Source of the DNA: Aeromonas australiensis
Lineage (GTDB): Bacteria; Pseudomonadota; Gammaproteobacteria; Enterobacterales; Aeromonadaceae
Assembly: GCF_000819725.1 (NCBI RefSeq)
Contig: NZ_CDDH01000075.1
Span: forward strand, 1 to 40,388
Reading direction: 5' to 3'
DNA: 40,388 bases
How positions within the stretch are numbered: position 1 is the first letter of the stretch; each line of letters starts with the position of its first letter. Shown piece after piece: positions 1 through 9,572 of this stretch. The notes beneath the pieces were generated by a model. That model searched no databases, had not been told where the DNA came from, and saw nothing but the letters and a program-made list of their open reading frames with translations. The position numbers were made by a program, and so were the translations under genes.

Positions 1-2761
1 CCCCGACCGCCACCGAGAGGTTGAAGTCGAGCAGCCAGAGGGTCCAGCTCCCCCCCACCACCGCCAGCGGCAAGGTGGTGAGAATGAGCAGCACCTCCTG
101 AACGCGGCGAAACGCCAGATAGAGCAGCAGCACGATAATGGCGACTGTGAGCGGCACCACGTAGGCCAGGCGCGCCTTGGCCCGCTCCATGTATTCGTAT
201 TGGCCGGACCAGGTGAGGGCGTAGCCTGCCGGCAGCACCAGCTGTTTGTTCACCTCGGCCTTGGCCTCATCGACGAAGGAGCCGATATCGCGGCCGCGAA
301 TATCGACGTAGACCCAGCCGTTGAGGCGCGCGTTTTCACTGCGCAGCATGGGGGCCTCGTCGCTGATGTAGACCCGCGCCACGTCCGCCAGCGCGATGCG
401 CGCACCGCTCGGCGTCACCACCGGCAGCAGCTCGAGGCTCGCTACCGAGTCGCGATAGCTCTGGGGATAGCGCAGGTTGATGGGATAGCGCTCGCGCCCC
501 TCGATGGTCTGACCCACCTCCATGCCGCCCACTGCGGTGGCGAGCACCGCCTGCACATCGGCGATGTTCAGGCCGTAGCGGGCCGCTTTCAGCCGGTCGA
601 TATCCACCTTGACGTAGCGGCCACCTGCTACCCGCTCGGCGTAGACCGATGAGGCGCCCTCCACCTTGCCGACAATCTGCTCAAGCTGTTGGCCGAGCTG
701 TTGGATCACCTTGAGATCCGGCCCCGCTATCTTGATGCCGACCGGGGTTTTGATGCCGGTAGCCAGCATGTCGATGCGGGTCTTGATGGGGGGTACCCAG
801 GCGTTGGTGAGGCCGGGGAAGCGGATAAGGGAGTCGAGCTCTTCTTTCAGCTGCTCCGGGGTCATGCCGGGGCGCCATTGATCCCGGGGCTTGAGCTGGA
901 TGCTGGTCTCCATCATCACCAGATCGGCGGGGTCGGTGGCGGTCTCGGCTCGCCCCGCTTTGCCGAACACGTTCTGCACCTCGGGCACGGTACGAATGAG
1001 CTTGTCGGTCTGCTGCAAGATCTCCCGCGCCTTGCCCACCGAGATATTGGCTGCGGTGGTGGGCATATACATGATGTCCCCCTCATCGAGCGGCGGAATA
1101 AACTCTGAGCCCAGGTACTTGAGCGGCCAGAAGCCCGCCACCGTCAACACGGCGGCGATGGCCAGGGTGGTTTTTGGACGGGCCAAGACGGCCTTGAGCA
1201 GCGGCACATATGCCTGGCTTAAGCCACGGTTGAGGGGGTTGGCCTGCTCCGCCAGCACCTTGCCGCGGATGAAGTAACCCATGATCACCGGCACCAGCGT
1301 GATGGCGAGCGCGGCAGCGGCGGCCATGGCGTAGGTCTTGGTGTAGGCGAGGGGGTGGAACATCCGTCCCTCCTGCGCCTCCAGCGCGAACACCGGCAGG
1401 AAGCTGATGGTGATGATCAGCAGGGAGAAGAAGATGGCGGGCCCCACTTCTATGCTCGCTTCGGTGATGATCCGCCAGCGGTTCTGGTCGGTGAGCGCCT
1501 CCCGCTCCATATGTTTGTGGACGTTCTCGATCATCACGATGGCGCCATCTACCATGGCGCCGATGGCGATGGCGATGCCCCCCAGCGACATGATGTTGGC
1601 GTTGATCCCCTGCAGGTGCATGACGATGAAGGCGGTCAGGATGGCGATAGGCAGGGTGATGACCACCACCAGCGACGAGCGCAGGTGGAACAGGAAGGCG
1701 AGACAAACCAGCACCACCACGGCAAACTCCTCCACCAGCTTGCCGGAGAGGTTGTCGATGGCGCGCTGGATAAGGTCGGATCGGTCGTAGACGGTGACGA
1801 TCTCTACTCCTTCCGGCAGGCTGCTTTTCAGCTCTGCCAGCCGTTTCTTGACCCCGTCGATGGTGTGCTGGGCATTCTCGCCGTAGCGCATGACGATGAT
1901 GCCGCCCACCACTTCCCCTTCGCCGTTGAGCTCGGCGATGCCACGCCGCATCTGGGGGCCGGTGACCACATCCGCCACATCACCCAGCAGCAGCGGGGCG
2001 CCGCGCACAGTGGTGCCGAGCGGGATCTGTTTTAAGTCCTCCACGCTTTTCAGATAGCCATTGGAGCGCACCATATATTCCGCTTCCGCCATCTCGATGA
2101 CGGAGGCACCGGTCTCCTGATTGCCCTGTTTGATGGCGGTCTCGATAAGGGAGAGCGGGATGCCGTAGGCGCGCAGCTTGTCCGGATCGACCCGCACCTG
2201 ATACTGGCGCACCATGCCGCCGACGGTGGCGACCTCGGAGACACCATTGACGGTCTGCAGCTCGTACTTGAGGAACCAGTTTTGTAGGGAGGTGAGCTCG
2301 CTGAGGTCATGCTTGCCGGTTCTGTCCACCAGGGCGTACTGATAGACCCAGCCCACCCCGGTGGCATCGGGGCCGAGCTGGGGGCGGGCGGAGGCGGGCA
2401 GGTTGGGGGCCACCTGGCTCAAATACTCCAGCACCCGGGCGCGGGCCCAGTAGAGGTCGGTGTTGTCGTCAAACAGCACATAGACGAAGGAGTCGCCGAA
2501 GAAGGAGTAGCCGCGCACCGTGGTCGCCCCCGGCACCGCCAGCATGGCGGTGGTAAGCGGATAGGTCACCTGATCCTCCACCACCTGGGGCGCTTGACCC
2601 GGGTAGGAGGTTTTGATGATCACCTGCACGTCGGAGAGATCCGGCAGGGCATCCACCGGGGTCTGTTTGACCGACCAGAGCCCCCAGGCGGTGAGCATGA
2701 CAGTCAGCAGCAGTACCAAAAAGCGGTTGCCGATGGACCAGCGAATAATCGACGGGATCAT
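1..2761 (-). CDS. cusA: CusA-type heavy-metal RND efflux pump, 3' end cut by window edge
   Basis: Inner-membrane proton-driven pump of the HME-RND family that exports Cu(I)/Ag(I) with CusB. About 920 codons are visible of the roughly 1,040 usual; the C-terminus lies left of the window. The frame is open throughout and opens with [18 protein letters not shown], the usual first membrane helix. The three methionines that bind metal in E. coli CusA are present at M566 (MYMP), M616 (LVMMETS) and M665 (RIDMLATG), with the family's spacing. This argues for Cu/Ag rather than a divalent-metal CzcA. The ATG at 2761 has AAGGAG about 8 bases upstream. It lies 73 bases after cusB on the same strand, so the two are probably co-transcribed. 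No outer-membrane partner (cusC) is visible. An overlapping ATG at 2780 opens a different, unrelated frame. Confidence 0.95.
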   Translation of the reverse strand, partial: MIPSIIRWSIGNRFLVLLLTVMLTAWGLWSVKQTPVDALPDLSDVQVIIKTSYPGQAPQVVEDQVTYPLTTAMLAVPGATTVRGYSFFGDSFVYVLFDDNTDLYWARARVLEYLSQVAPNLPASARPQLGPDATGVGWVYQYALVDRTGKHDLSELTSLQNWFLKYELQTVNGVSEVATVGGMVRQYQVRVDPDKLRAYGIPLSLIETAIKQGNQETGASVIEMAEAEYMVRSNGYLKSVEDLKQIPLGTTVRGAPLLLGDVADVVTGPQMRRGIAELNGEGEVVGGIIVMRYGENAQHTIDGVKKRLAELKSSLPEGVEIVTVYDRSDLIQRAIDNLSGKLVEEFAVVVLVCLAFLFHLRSSLVVVITLPIAILTAFIVMHLQGINANIMSLGGIAIAIGAMVDGAIVMIENVHKHMEREALTDQNRWRIITEASIEVGPAIFFSLLIITISFLPVFALEAQEGRMFHPLAYTKTYAMAAAAALAITLVPVIMGYFIRGKVLAEQANPLNRGLSQAYVPLLKAVLARPKTTLAIAAVLTVAGFWPLKYLGSEFIPPLDEGDIMYMPTTAANISVGKAREILQQTDKLIRTVPEVQNVFGKAGRAETATDPADLVMMETSIQLKPRDQWRPGMTPEQLKEELDSLIRFPGLTNAWVPPIKTRIDMLATGIKTPVGIKIAGPDLKVIQQLGQQLEQIVGKVEGASSVYAERVAGGRYVKVDIDRLKAARYGLNIADVQAVLATAVGGMEVGQTIEGRERYPINLRYPQSYRDSVASLELLPVVTPSGARIALADVARVYISDEAPMLRSENARLNGWVYVDIRGRDIGSFVDEAKAEVNKQLVLPAGYALTWSGQYEYMERAKARLAYVVPLTVAIIVLLLYLAFRRVQEVLLILTTLPLAVVGGSWTLWLLDFNLSVAVG

Positions 2762-2834
2762 GATCTGGCTCCTTGCTCATTCGGTGCAGAGAGCGAAGTG
2801 CGGTTGCCTGCGAGACAGCGAACGAGGGAGGAAA

Positions 2835-4385
2835 TCATGATTTCTTCTCCATCGCGGGCATCGCCATCTGATGCTGGCTATGGTCCATGCCTTCCATCTT
2901 CTCCATCTCATCCGTTGCAGGCTTGGCGTTGCCCTCAGTAACGGGTGCCTTCTCCTGATGGATGGAGATGATGCGGTACTCATCCCCCTCCTGCATCACC
3001 TGCAGGTGCAGGGTCTGCCCTTCGGTGAGCTTGCTGATATCGACCCCGTCGGCCACGGTGAACTCCATCTCCATCGCAGGCCACTGCCACTCGGGGATGG
3101 GTGGGTGTGCCACCATCAGGGTGCGGTTGGCCAGATCGATGCTTTCAACCTCGCCCTGGGTCCACACCAGGGTGGGGCGTACCGCCGTCATGCGCTGGAA
3201 GTCCGAATCGATAGCCGACTCCGAGTCAAGCAGGAACTGGGCCGATCGGACTATGCTGTCCCCTGCCTCTACCCCCGCCGTGATAGCGACCTTGTCGCCA
3301 AACTGGGGGCCCAGGGTGACGGCCACCGACTTGAAGTTACCATCCCCCAGTGCCAGCACCAGCCGGTCCTGACTGCCGGTGCGGATCACCGCTTCGCTCG
3401 GCACTACCCGCTGGGGTTCACCCTGCCCGGTGCGAATGCTCACCTTGGCAAACATATTGGGTTTCAAAAACTCGTCCGGGTTGGCAAAGCGCAGCCGCAC
3501 CTTGAGGGTGCGGGTGGTGGCATCCAGGGTCGGGTAGAGGTAATCGACCCGCCCCTGCCAGTGGCGGCCGGGGGCATAGTCGAGGGTCATGGTGACCGGA
3601 TCCCCCACCTTCAGCTGGGCGGCCTGGCGCTCGAACACCTCGGCACTCACCCACACCTGTTTGAGGGTGCTGATGTTAAACAGCGCTGCGGCGGGCTCCA
3701 CATACTGGCCCTCGCGCACCTTCAGCTCGGAGACATAGCCGCTGCTGGGGGCATAGATACGTACCGTCTCCTGCACCTGACGGCTGCGCTTGAGGGCCGC
3801 TATCTGATCCGCCGGTACCTGCAAGGATTTGAGCTTGCCCTCGGCGGCGCGCAGCAGCAGCGGGTTGGCTGTGCCCTTTGTGTTGCTTACGCCTAGGGCG
3901 AGCAGGTACTCGTGCTGGGCGTTGACCAGATCCGGCGCGTAGAGCTCGTAGATAAGGCTCCCCTTGCTCACCTGCTGCCCTTCGCTCTTGATGGCGAGGG
4001 TGCGGATCCAGCCCGCCATGCGGGCGTTGACCGCCTCCAGCCGATCTTCGTCATAACCGACATAGCCCACCGTCTCGATCTGCTGGTGGATAGGCAGCTT
4101 CTCCACCTTGGCCAGTCTCACCCCCAGGTTCTGCTGGATCTCGGGGCTGATGGTGACAGTGCCCGGTGAGCCGCCCTGTTTTTCCTCATAGACGGGGATA
4201 AAGTCCATCCCCATGTTGTCCTTGGCCGGGCCATCGCGCTTGTCGCGGGGATCCATGGGGTTGACCCAGTAGAGTGGGGTCTTGACTTTGGCCTTGGCGC
4301 TATCGTGGCTCTGTTTGGCAGCCCAGTAGCCGCCACCAGCGCCAAGGGCCAGCAGCAGAGCCGATACCAGCAGTTTCTGGCTCAT
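2835..4385 (-). CDS. cusB: CusB-type periplasmic adaptor with fused CusF-like domain
   Basis: Membrane-fusion protein (516 aa) linking CusA to an outer-membrane channel. Parts in order: N-terminal membrane anchor (about 1-22); a heavy-metal-binding segment (YWVNPMDP at 39-46 and MGMDFIPVYE at 58-67); the adaptor body with lipoyl/hairpin and barrel regions; and at about 408-478 a CusF-like domain. In that domain H427, W435, M438 and M440 have the same spacing as the Cu(I) ligands and tryptophan cap of E. coli CusF. The tail (about 494-514) is rich in Met and His. E. coli encodes CusF separately, so this is an adaptor-chaperone fusion. The ATG at 4385 is chosen because the anchor begins there; the longer open frame upstream has no signal-like start. 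The gene sits between a copper-promoter ORF and cusA. Confidence 0.95.
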   Translation of the reverse strand: MSQKLLVSALLLALGAGGGYWAAKQSHDSAKAKVKTPLYWVNPMDPRDKRDGPAKDNMGMDFIPVYEEKQGGSPGTVTISPEIQQNLGVRLAKVEKLPIHQQIETVGYVGYDEDRLEAVNARMAGWIRTLAIKSEGQQVSKGSLIYELYAPDLVNAQHEYLLALGVSNTKGTANPLLLRAAEGKLKSLQVPADQIAALKRSRQVQETVRIYAPSSGYVSELKVREGQYVEPAAALFNISTLKQVWVSAEVFERQAAQLKVGDPVTMTLDYAPGRHWQGRVDYLYPTLDATTRTLKVRLRFANPDEFLKPNMFAKVSIRTGQGEPQRVVPSEAVIRTGSQDRLVLALGDGNFKSVAVTLGPQFGDKVAITAGVEAGDSIVRSAQFLLDSESAIDSDFQRMTAVRPTLVWTQGEVESIDLANRTLMVAHPPIPEWQWPAMEMEFTVADGVDISKLTEGQTLHLQVMQEGDEYRIISIHQEKAPVTEGNAKPATDEMEKMEGMDHSQHQMAMPAMEKKS

Positions 4386-4560
4386 CGGACACCCCCACTC
4401 AGCGGGAGAGGAGCAGGGCAGTTGGCGGTGACTAAGCCGCGAATAGGGGTCAGTGACATCATATCTCTTCTCTTGTGCAGGCCGCCGGATGGGAGATGGA
4501 CAAGGCATCACCCAAGGGATTGGCGGCAAACGGGGCGCAGCTGTGTCAGTGCGCACGGCG

Positions 4561-4595
4561 CCCTGTGAGCGGGCCGGTTTGGCCGGGGCACAGGG
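4561..4595. repeat. Inverted repeat in the gap ahead of cusB
   Basis: CCCTGTG (4561-4567) is complementary to CACAGGG (4589-4595), and the loop contains further CCGG/CCGG pairing. It lies in the 272-base untranslated stretch between the unknown copper-operon ORF and cusB. There is no T-run on either strand, so it could be a transcript-processing or attenuating hairpin rather than a terminator. Nothing else was recognised in 4386-4657. Confidence 0.3.
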
Positions 4596-4657
4596 TCAGG
4601 CAAGGCGGCAGAGAACGGGCAAGCTGAGGCTGGCCTGTGCCGCAAGAGAAGGACTTT

Positions 4658-5182
4658 CTAGTGACGCAGCACCGACAGCATCAGGTGCCGGCGCGGCCAG
4701 GAGGGAGGATGGGAACCACGGGATCTCAGGAAGGGATCCCGCAACCAGTTGTCCAGCACACTGCTTGCCGTACCCAGGGGCAGCAACAACAGCGGCAAGA
4801 TAAACAGGGAGAGCAGCATGCCAAATAGCGGCAAGAGGTTGGTGCCACTCGGGGTGCCGCTCTGCATCTTGCAACTGTCAGCGCTGGTTGTTGTTTCGTT
4901 GCCTTGATGGCAGGAGGAGATCACTCGGTTGGCAGAGTGAGGCGCCTCGATGAGGGCGTCAGGCTTGGCATCACTCGAAACAAGCGGCAATGCTGACATA
5001 TGGTGATTGGGCATCGCCTTGGCGTGAGTGAGCGGCACAATAGAGCGGACAAGACCGTCGAAGGAGAGAGATGGACCATGCATGCTGACGCACAAGGTCA
5101 GGTTGCAGACAAGCAGCAGCGCCAGCAATAGCCGGGCCATCAGAACAGAGGGTAATCTTGTTGCAAGCCGGGTGAGTGACAA
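4658..5182 (-). CDS. Unknown membrane protein, first gene of the copper operon
   Basis: 174 aa, not recognised as a named family. It has a hydrophobic N-terminal segment (about 14-33, signal or anchor) and a polar, presumably periplasmic stretch with scattered metal-type residues (MHGPS, PNHHMS, SSCHQGN, SCKMQS). A second strong hydrophobic helix (about 114-138) is followed by a basic tail containing RSRGSHPPSWPRRH. The first codon in frame is TTG at 5182, with AGGA about 8 bases upstream; an in-frame ATG at 5140 has a poorer ribosome site. It starts about 26 bases after the predicted start point of a CueR-type promoter and is followed by cusB and cusA on the same strand. A role in copper handling is therefore inferred from context and residues only. 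Confidence 0.7.
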   Translation of the reverse strand: MSLTRLATRLPSVLMARLLLALLLVCNLTLCVSMHGPSLSFDGLVRSIVPLTHAKAMPNHHMSALPLVSSDAKPDALIEAPHSANRVISSCHQGNETTTSADSCKMQSGTPSGTNLLPLFGMLLSLFILPLLLLPLGTASSVLDNWLRDPFLRSRGSHPPSWPRRHLMLSVLRH

Positions 5183-5214
5183 TCAGAGCATCCTGCAGGA
5201 GCCAGAGTTATCTG

Positions 5215-5245
5215 ACTCTAAACCTTGCTTCTGGTAGAAGGTCAA
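5215..5245 (-). promoter_or_regulatory. CueR/MerR-type copper-responsive promoter
   Basis: Read leftward, a -35 element TTGACC (5245-5240) and a -10 element TAGAGT (5220-5215) are separated by exactly 19 bases. That over-long spacer is the hallmark of MerR-family promoters. The spacer contains a dyad, ACCTT-N11-AAGGT, placed as in the E. coli copA promoter. It points at the unknown ORF and cusBA. The -35 element overlaps the stop codon of the solute-binding-protein gene at 5242. No cueR gene is in the window. Response to copper is inferred from the match and from the downstream genes. Confidence 0.8.
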
Positions 5246-5994
5246 GGAGAGCGCTGTCGTTGTTGCTCCAGATAGATATCGCTGTATTTCTCCAGCAGCT
5301 GTTCGATCCACTGGTTCATACCGGGTGCTTGCAGCATGGGTTCCAGTTGTTCAAGGGTGGCGAGATGGGGAGACTTCAGGGAGAGGGAGATATAGAGCTC
5401 TCCCTGCTGCAGTGGCCATGGCAGATCGGCCAGACCACTATTTGGATAGTTTTCCCGCAAGAAAAGGCGTCCGGGGGCGCGGCCATAAGGGACAAAATCT
5501 ACTCTGTCGTTGGCTAGCAGGCCAAACATCTGTTTGAGGGTGTTGACCCTGTGGATGCGGGTATGGTCTTGCAAAAAACCATCCAGCTCGCTGCCGAGGC
5601 TGACACCAATCATCATGGCGCCCCGCAGTCCGGTCAGATCCTCCCGTCGTTGCAACAGGCGGTTGCTGGGCTGACGCACAAACACCGCCATGTCGTTGAT
5701 GCCCATGGGCGTCTGGGTAAAACGGGAGTAGCCTTCTCTCTCTCTGTTGCGCAGTGCACAGATATTGATGTCCACCTCGCCCGCTTCCACCTTTTGCTGG
5801 CAGCGAGCCCAGGGACCGACATAAGAGAGATCCACTTTGAGGCCGAGGCGTTGATAGAGTGTACTTACTACCTCGGCGCAGACGCCCACGATCTTGCCGT
5901 CCGTGTGCCAGTTCCACGGAGGATAGTCATGATGGCCGCAAGCCGTGAGGGTCGAGCTTGCCAGGGTGGCAGAGAGCAACCAGTGGATCAGCAT
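5242..5994 (-). CDS. Family-3 extracellular solute-binding protein, orphan
   Basis: 250 aa, resembling SBP_bac_3 polar-amino-acid-binding proteins. It has a short export signal with a possible lipobox (L16-T17-A18-C19), then the CGHHDYPPWNW type of opening common in this family. The body has the usual two-lobe elements (GKIVGVCAEVVSTLYQRLG, GEVDINICALRNREREGYS, MIGVSLGSELDGF). Whether Cys19 is lipidated is unclear, because many relatives keep a structural Cys at this place. There is no permease or ATPase next to it, so it may work with a remote transporter or as a sensor-like binding protein. The ligand cannot be told. The ATG at 5994 has only a weak upstream site (GGGAA). Confidence 0.8.
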   Translation of the reverse strand: MLIHWLLSATLASSTLTACGHHDYPPWNWHTDGKIVGVCAEVVSTLYQRLGLKVDLSYVGPWARCQQKVEAGEVDINICALRNREREGYSRFTQTPMGINDMAVFVRQPSNRLLQRREDLTGLRGAMMIGVSLGSELDGFLQDHTRIHRVNTLKQMFGLLANDRVDFVPYGRAPGRLFLRENYPNSGLADLPWPLQQGELYISLSLKSPHLATLEQLEPMLQAPGMNQWIEQLLEKYSDIYLEQQRQRSP

Positions 5995-6193
5995 TAAATC
6001 ATTCCCGAATGATGTCCCCTGATTCTAGATGAAGATGGAGGCATGAATTCAGATAATAGGTGCAACGCCCATGCATTGAGGAGAGGGGGGCAACAGCCGA
6101 TAGGGGCACGCTTCTTCTCGCAAGGGGCTCACATTTTTCTGGCTTAGGTGGCTCCCAGTTCAGCGATACTCAACGGTCAGCAGCAGCCAATAG

Positions 6194-6220
6194 AAAACGG
6201 CAGCGAGTGGCTGCCGTTTT
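6194..6220 (-). terminator. Hairpin terminator of nagBAC
   Basis: A perfect 11-bp stem, AAAACGGCAGC with GCTGCCGTTTT, and a 5-base loop, 22 bases after the nagC stop. Read leftward it ends in TTTT, as for a Rho-independent terminator. The rest of the gap 5995-6242 shows nothing recognisable. Confidence 0.8.
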
Positions 6221-6242
6221 GTTATCTCGCAAGATCAGAGCC

Positions 6243-7457
6243 TTACTTCTGCTCCATGATGATCTGCAGAAGATCACCCTCCAGCAGGGCGCGCTTGACC
6301 AGCGCAAAGCCGCCATAGGTCGGCTGGTTCTGGAAGCGGGCTTTCACGATAGGCAGGCCACGGTGGAAGCTCGGCAGGGATTGATGCTCAACGCAGCGAC
6401 GGATAGCCGGGAAGAGGATCTCTTCGGCGGCGGTGATTTCGCCGGCGATCAGCACTTTCTGCGGGTTGAACAGGTTGACCGTGATGGCCACCGCCCGTCC
6501 CAGATGCTCACCCACGTTCTCGATCACGCTGCGGGCCAGTTCATCGCCCGCCAGCGCCGCCTTGCACACCTCCCCAATGGTGATGTGCTTCTCTTGCAGC
6601 GCGCTCTGGTGGCCGCGGCTGATAAGCTCCTTAACCTTGTCCACGATGGCTTCGTTGGAAGCGATGGTCTCGAGGCAGCCAAAGTTGCCACAGTGGCAGC
6701 GCTTGCCCAGCGGCTCGACCTGAATATGGCCGATCTCGCCGACGTTGCGATTCTGACCAAGGAACACCTGCCCCTTGGTGATGATCCCCGACCCCGTCCC
6801 CTGATGGACGCTCACCAGGATCGAATCCATGCAGTCGCGGGACTCGCCGAAGAAGTGTTCGGCCAGCGCCAGCGAGCGGGTGTCGTTGCCCACGTAGCAG
6901 GGGAGGTTGAAGTGGTTCTCAAGCAGTTTGGCCAGCCCCAGATTGCGGATCTGGTACTTGGGGGTGTAAATGACCATGCCCGATTCCGGGTTGACCAGAC
7001 CCGGCATGGTCAGCGCGATGCTGATGAGGTTGCGGCTGCGTTCGCTGTTGGCATCGATAAAAGCGCCAATCTCCCGCAGCAGCATGTCGACCACGGGTTG
7101 CTGGTCGATCTCGGTCACCTGAATGGCGTGCTGGTCGAGCTCCTTGCCATCGAGGTCATAGAGACTCAGCTGCAGGTAGCCACGGCCCAGCTTGGCGGAG
7201 ACAAACTGAAAGCGATGCTTGATGGTGGTCAGGGAGATGGCGCGCCGTCCGCCGGTTGAGGCTTGCGGCGAGGTCTCCTTGATCAGACCATGCTCGATCA
7301 GTTGCCGGGTTATCTTGGTCACGCTGGCCGGGGCCAGCTGACTCAACTCGGCAATTTTGACCCGGGAGATGGGGCCTTGCAGGTCGATGAGCCGATACAC
7401 GGCTGCACTATTGACCTGCTTGATAAGATCTACGTTTGCTATTTGTCCGCCAGTCAT
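6243..7457 (-). CDS. nagC: NagC-type ROK-family repressor of GlcNAc genes
   Basis: Transcriptional regulator that binds GlcNAc-6-P and leaves its operators when the sugar is present. 404 aa, against 406 in E. coli. It has an N-terminal winged helix (about 18-70, with ISRVKIAELSQLAPASVTKI) and a ROK sugar-binding domain with the zinc signature C254-H-C256-x4-C261 (CHCGNFGCLE). The start is the ATG at 7457, giving MTGGQIANVDLIKQVN, which aligns with known NagC N-termini; the open frame runs further upstream but through the end of nagA. It lies 4 bases after the nagA stop, the third gene of nagBAC. Its probable operators lie between nagB and nagE. Confidence 0.95.
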   Translation of the reverse strand: MTGGQIANVDLIKQVNSAAVYRLIDLQGPISRVKIAELSQLAPASVTKITRQLIEHGLIKETSPQASTGGRRAISLTTIKHRFQFVSAKLGRGYLQLSLYDLDGKELDQHAIQVTEIDQQPVVDMLLREIGAFIDANSERSRNLISIALTMPGLVNPESGMVIYTPKYQIRNLGLAKLLENHFNLPCYVGNDTRSLALAEHFFGESRDCMDSILVSVHQGTGSGIITKGQVFLGQNRNVGEIGHIQVEPLGKRCHCGNFGCLETIASNEAIVDKVKELISRGHQSALQEKHITIGEVCKAALAGDELARSVIENVGEHLGRAVAITVNLFNPQKVLIAGEITAAEEILFPAIRRCVEHQSLPSFHRGLPIVKARFQNQPTYGGFALVKRALLEGDLLQIIMEQK

Positions 7458-7461
7458 GATG

Positions 7462-8607
7462 TCACTGTTGTGTGTAGTGTCCGTTAACCACGGTCCCACG
7501 GACCGTGAAGTCCTGATCGAAGACAGTAAGGTTGGCGATTTTACCGACCTGGATACTACCGAGACATGAGTCCCATCCAATGGCGCGCGCGGGGTAGAGG
7601 CTGGCCATTCTCAGTGCTTCATCGAGCGGTAATCCGACCTGCTTGACCAGATTCTCCACCCCCTCAATCATGGTGAGGGAGGAGCCGCCGAGTGTACCAT
7701 TCTCGTCGACACACTGACCATCGCGTAAAAAGACGGTGGTGCCACAAAAATCAAATTTCTCAAAGCCTTCCGGTGCGCCAGCGGCGGCGGTTGCATCGGT
7801 GACCAGCACCAGTCGCTCACCCAAGATTTTGTGGGCCAAGCGCACATTGGCCCAGTGCACATGATGGCCATCGACGATGACGCCGGCGTAGACATCCTTG
7901 CGGTCATAGATGGCGCCCACGACACCCGGCTCGCGACCGTTGAGAGTCGGGGTCATGGCGTTGTAGAGGTGGGTCGCAAAGCGAATACCGTTATCAAACC
8001 CGGCCATCGCCTGCTCGTACCCTGCAGCAGAGTGACCGGCCGAGACCAGGATCCCGGCCTCCACCAGACGGCGGATATGCTCAGGTGCATTGCGCTCCGG
8101 TGCCAGGGTGATCTTGGTGATGGCATCGGCGTTGGCACAGAAGAAGTCGATCATCTCGTCAGCGGGCTGACGAATCTGCGCGGCAGGGTGGATCCCCTTG
8201 CGCTTGAGGTTGGTGTAAGGCCCTTCCAGATGGACGCCCAGCACCTCGTTGGGATGGGCAGCCATGTAGTCACGGGTCACCGCAACGGCCTGCTTCATGT
8301 CAGCATCAGGGCTGGTGATCAGAGTCGGCAGAAAACTGGTGGTACCGGACTTGAGGTTGGCTGCCTGCATGGTGGCCAGGGTCTCGACAGTTATCTCGGT
8401 GTTGAACATCACCCCGCCACAGCCGTTGAGCTGCACATCGATAAAGCCGGCGGTCAGGTTGGCACCCTTAAGGTCAATCTGTTCAACCTCGGCCGGCAAC
8501 TCGGCCAGGTGAGAGACGGCGACAATCTTGTCGCCCTCGATAAGCACCCCGTAACCGGTCAGCACGCAGCTGCCGGTGTAGAGGGTGCAGTTGGTCAATG
8601 CGTACAT
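7462..8607 (-). CDS. nagA: N-acetylglucosamine-6-phosphate deacetylase
   Basis: Cytoplasmic amidohydrolase that converts GlcNAc-6-P to glucosamine-6-P and acetate. 381 aa, close to the 382 of E. coli. Visible motifs are [12 protein letters not shown], the metal-ligand motif HLEGPYTN with E128, GHSAAGY, THLYNAM, DGHHVH and the catalytic aspartate D271 in LVTDATAA. The ATG at 8607 has a good ribosome site (AAGGAG). The gap to nagB is 9 bases and to nagC 4 bases, so the three form one transcript. Confidence 0.97.
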   Translation of the reverse strand: MYALTNCTLYTGSCVLTGYGVLIEGDKIVAVSHLAELPAEVEQIDLKGANLTAGFIDVQLNGCGGVMFNTEITVETLATMQAANLKSGTTSFLPTLITSPDADMKQAVAVTRDYMAAHPNEVLGVHLEGPYTNLKRKGIHPAAQIRQPADEMIDFFCANADAITKITLAPERNAPEHIRRLVEAGILVSAGHSAAGYEQAMAGFDNGIRFATHLYNAMTPTLNGREPGVVGAIYDRKDVYAGVIVDGHHVHWANVRLAHKILGERLVLVTDATAAAGAPEGFEKFDFCGTTVFLRDGQCVDENGTLGGSSLTMIEGVENLVKQVGLPLDEALRMASLYPARAIGWDSCLGSIQVGKIANLTVFDQDFTVRGTVVNGHYTQQ

Positions 8608-8616
8608 GATTGCTCC

Positions 8617-9417
8617 TTACAGTCTGCCGATGTTAGCCGCTTCCAGCTGCTGGAAGTAGCGAACGGTCTTGACCTTGAGCTCCATGGTGGAGGGCTCATC
8701 GCACACCATCATTCCCTTCGGATGCAGTTGCAGGGTGGAGATGGTCCACATGTGGTTGACGCTGCCTTCCACCGCGGCCTGCAGGGCCAGGGCCTTACCG
8801 TGGCCGGTGACCAGGATCATGATCTCTTCCGCATCCATCAGGGTGCCGACACCCACGGTCAGGGCCAGCTTGGGCACCTGCTCCATATCGCCGCCAAAGA
8901 AGCGGGAGTTGGCGATACGGGTATCTTCGGTCAGGGTCTTGATCCGGGTGCGTGAGGCCAGGGAAGAGGCCGGCTCATTGAACGCGATGTGGCCATCGTT
9001 GCCTACGCCGCCCATGAACAGGTGGATCTTGCCGTAGGACTTGATCTTGTCTTCGTAGCGCTTGCACTCGGCCACCAGATCCTCGGCATTGCCGTTGAGG
9101 ATGTTGATGTTCTCCGGGCGAATGTCGATGTGGTTGAAGAAGTTGTTGTGCATGAAGCTGTGGTAGCTCTCCGGGTGATCTTCCGGCAGGCCGACGTACT
9201 CGTCCATGTTGAAGGTGACTACGTGCTCGAAGCTCACTTCACCGGCTTTGTGCAACTCGATCAGGCGCTTGTAGGTGTTGAGCGGGGTGCCACCGGTGGG
9301 CAGGCCCAGTACGAAAGGGCGTTCGCTAGTCGGCTTGAACGCGTTGATGCGGTCAACGATGTAACGAGCAGACCACAGGCCTACTTGGCTGGCAGATTTC
9401 AACGGGATCAGGCGCAT
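8617..9417 (-). CDS. nagB: Glucosamine-6-phosphate deaminase
   Basis: Converts glucosamine-6-P to fructose-6-P and ammonia, the last step of amino-sugar entry into glycolysis. 266 aa, the same length as E. coli NagB, and alignable without gaps. The catalytic residues fall at the same numbers: D72 (FNMDEYVGL) and D141, H143, E148 in [13 protein letters not shown]. The phosphate-binding LPTGGTPL motif is present. The ATG at 9417 (MRLIPLKSA) is chosen over a longer open frame because it matches the family start and has AGAGG upstream. First gene of nagBAC, divergent from nagE. Confidence 0.98.
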   Translation of the reverse strand: MRLIPLKSASQVGLWSARYIVDRINAFKPTSERPFVLGLPTGGTPLNTYKRLIELHKAGEVSFEHVVTFNMDEYVGLPEDHPESYHSFMHNNFFNHIDIRPENINILNGNAEDLVAECKRYEDKIKSYGKIHLFMGGVGNDGHIAFNEPASSLASRTRIKTLTEDTRIANSRFFGGDMEQVPKLALTVGVGTLMDAEEIMILVTGHGKALALQAAVEGSVNHMWTISTLQLHPKGMMVCDEPSTMELKVKTVRYFQQLEAANIGRL

Positions 9418-9485
9418 ATGGGATACCTCTGTGTCGGGTTGCGACCGGTTTGGCGGTGGCAATTGGCTAAGACGGATTCAAGTTG

Positions 9486-9503
9486 TTTTATAGCGTAAAT
9501 AAA
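9486..9503. promoter_or_regulatory. Candidate NagC operator over the nagB promoter
   Basis: The segment contains TTTTATAGCGTAAATAAA, whose AGCG(T)AAATAAAG half recurs in the nagE-side site (AGCGAAATAAAAG) about 96 bases away. Read leftward it holds TATAAA (9492-9487), a plausible nagB -10 element, so a bound repressor would block nagB. The left half matches poorly. Confidence 0.45.
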
Positions 9504-9547
9504 GATTGCGAACTAAGCCACATCTATCCACCACCTTTATCTTGTTT

Positions 9548-9565
9548 GGGTGATAACGATCACGA
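9548..9565. promoter_or_regulatory. CRP-cAMP binding site
   Basis: GTGA-TAACGA-TCAC (9550-9563) matches the CRP core GTGA-N6-TCAC exactly. It lies between the divergent nagB and nagE genes, as in E. coli, and fits carbon-catabolite control of both. Its centre is about 60 bases before the proposed nagE start point, a class I position. Confidence 0.7.
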
Positions 9566-9572
9566 TTATCGG

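Noticed and set aside
2871..3896. A 341-codon plus-strand frame opposite cusB
   Set aside because: Same antisense effect; cusB is certain from its motifs.
6060..7259. A 399-codon plus-strand frame opposite nagC
   Set aside because: Shadow of nagC, which matches NagC in length and motifs.
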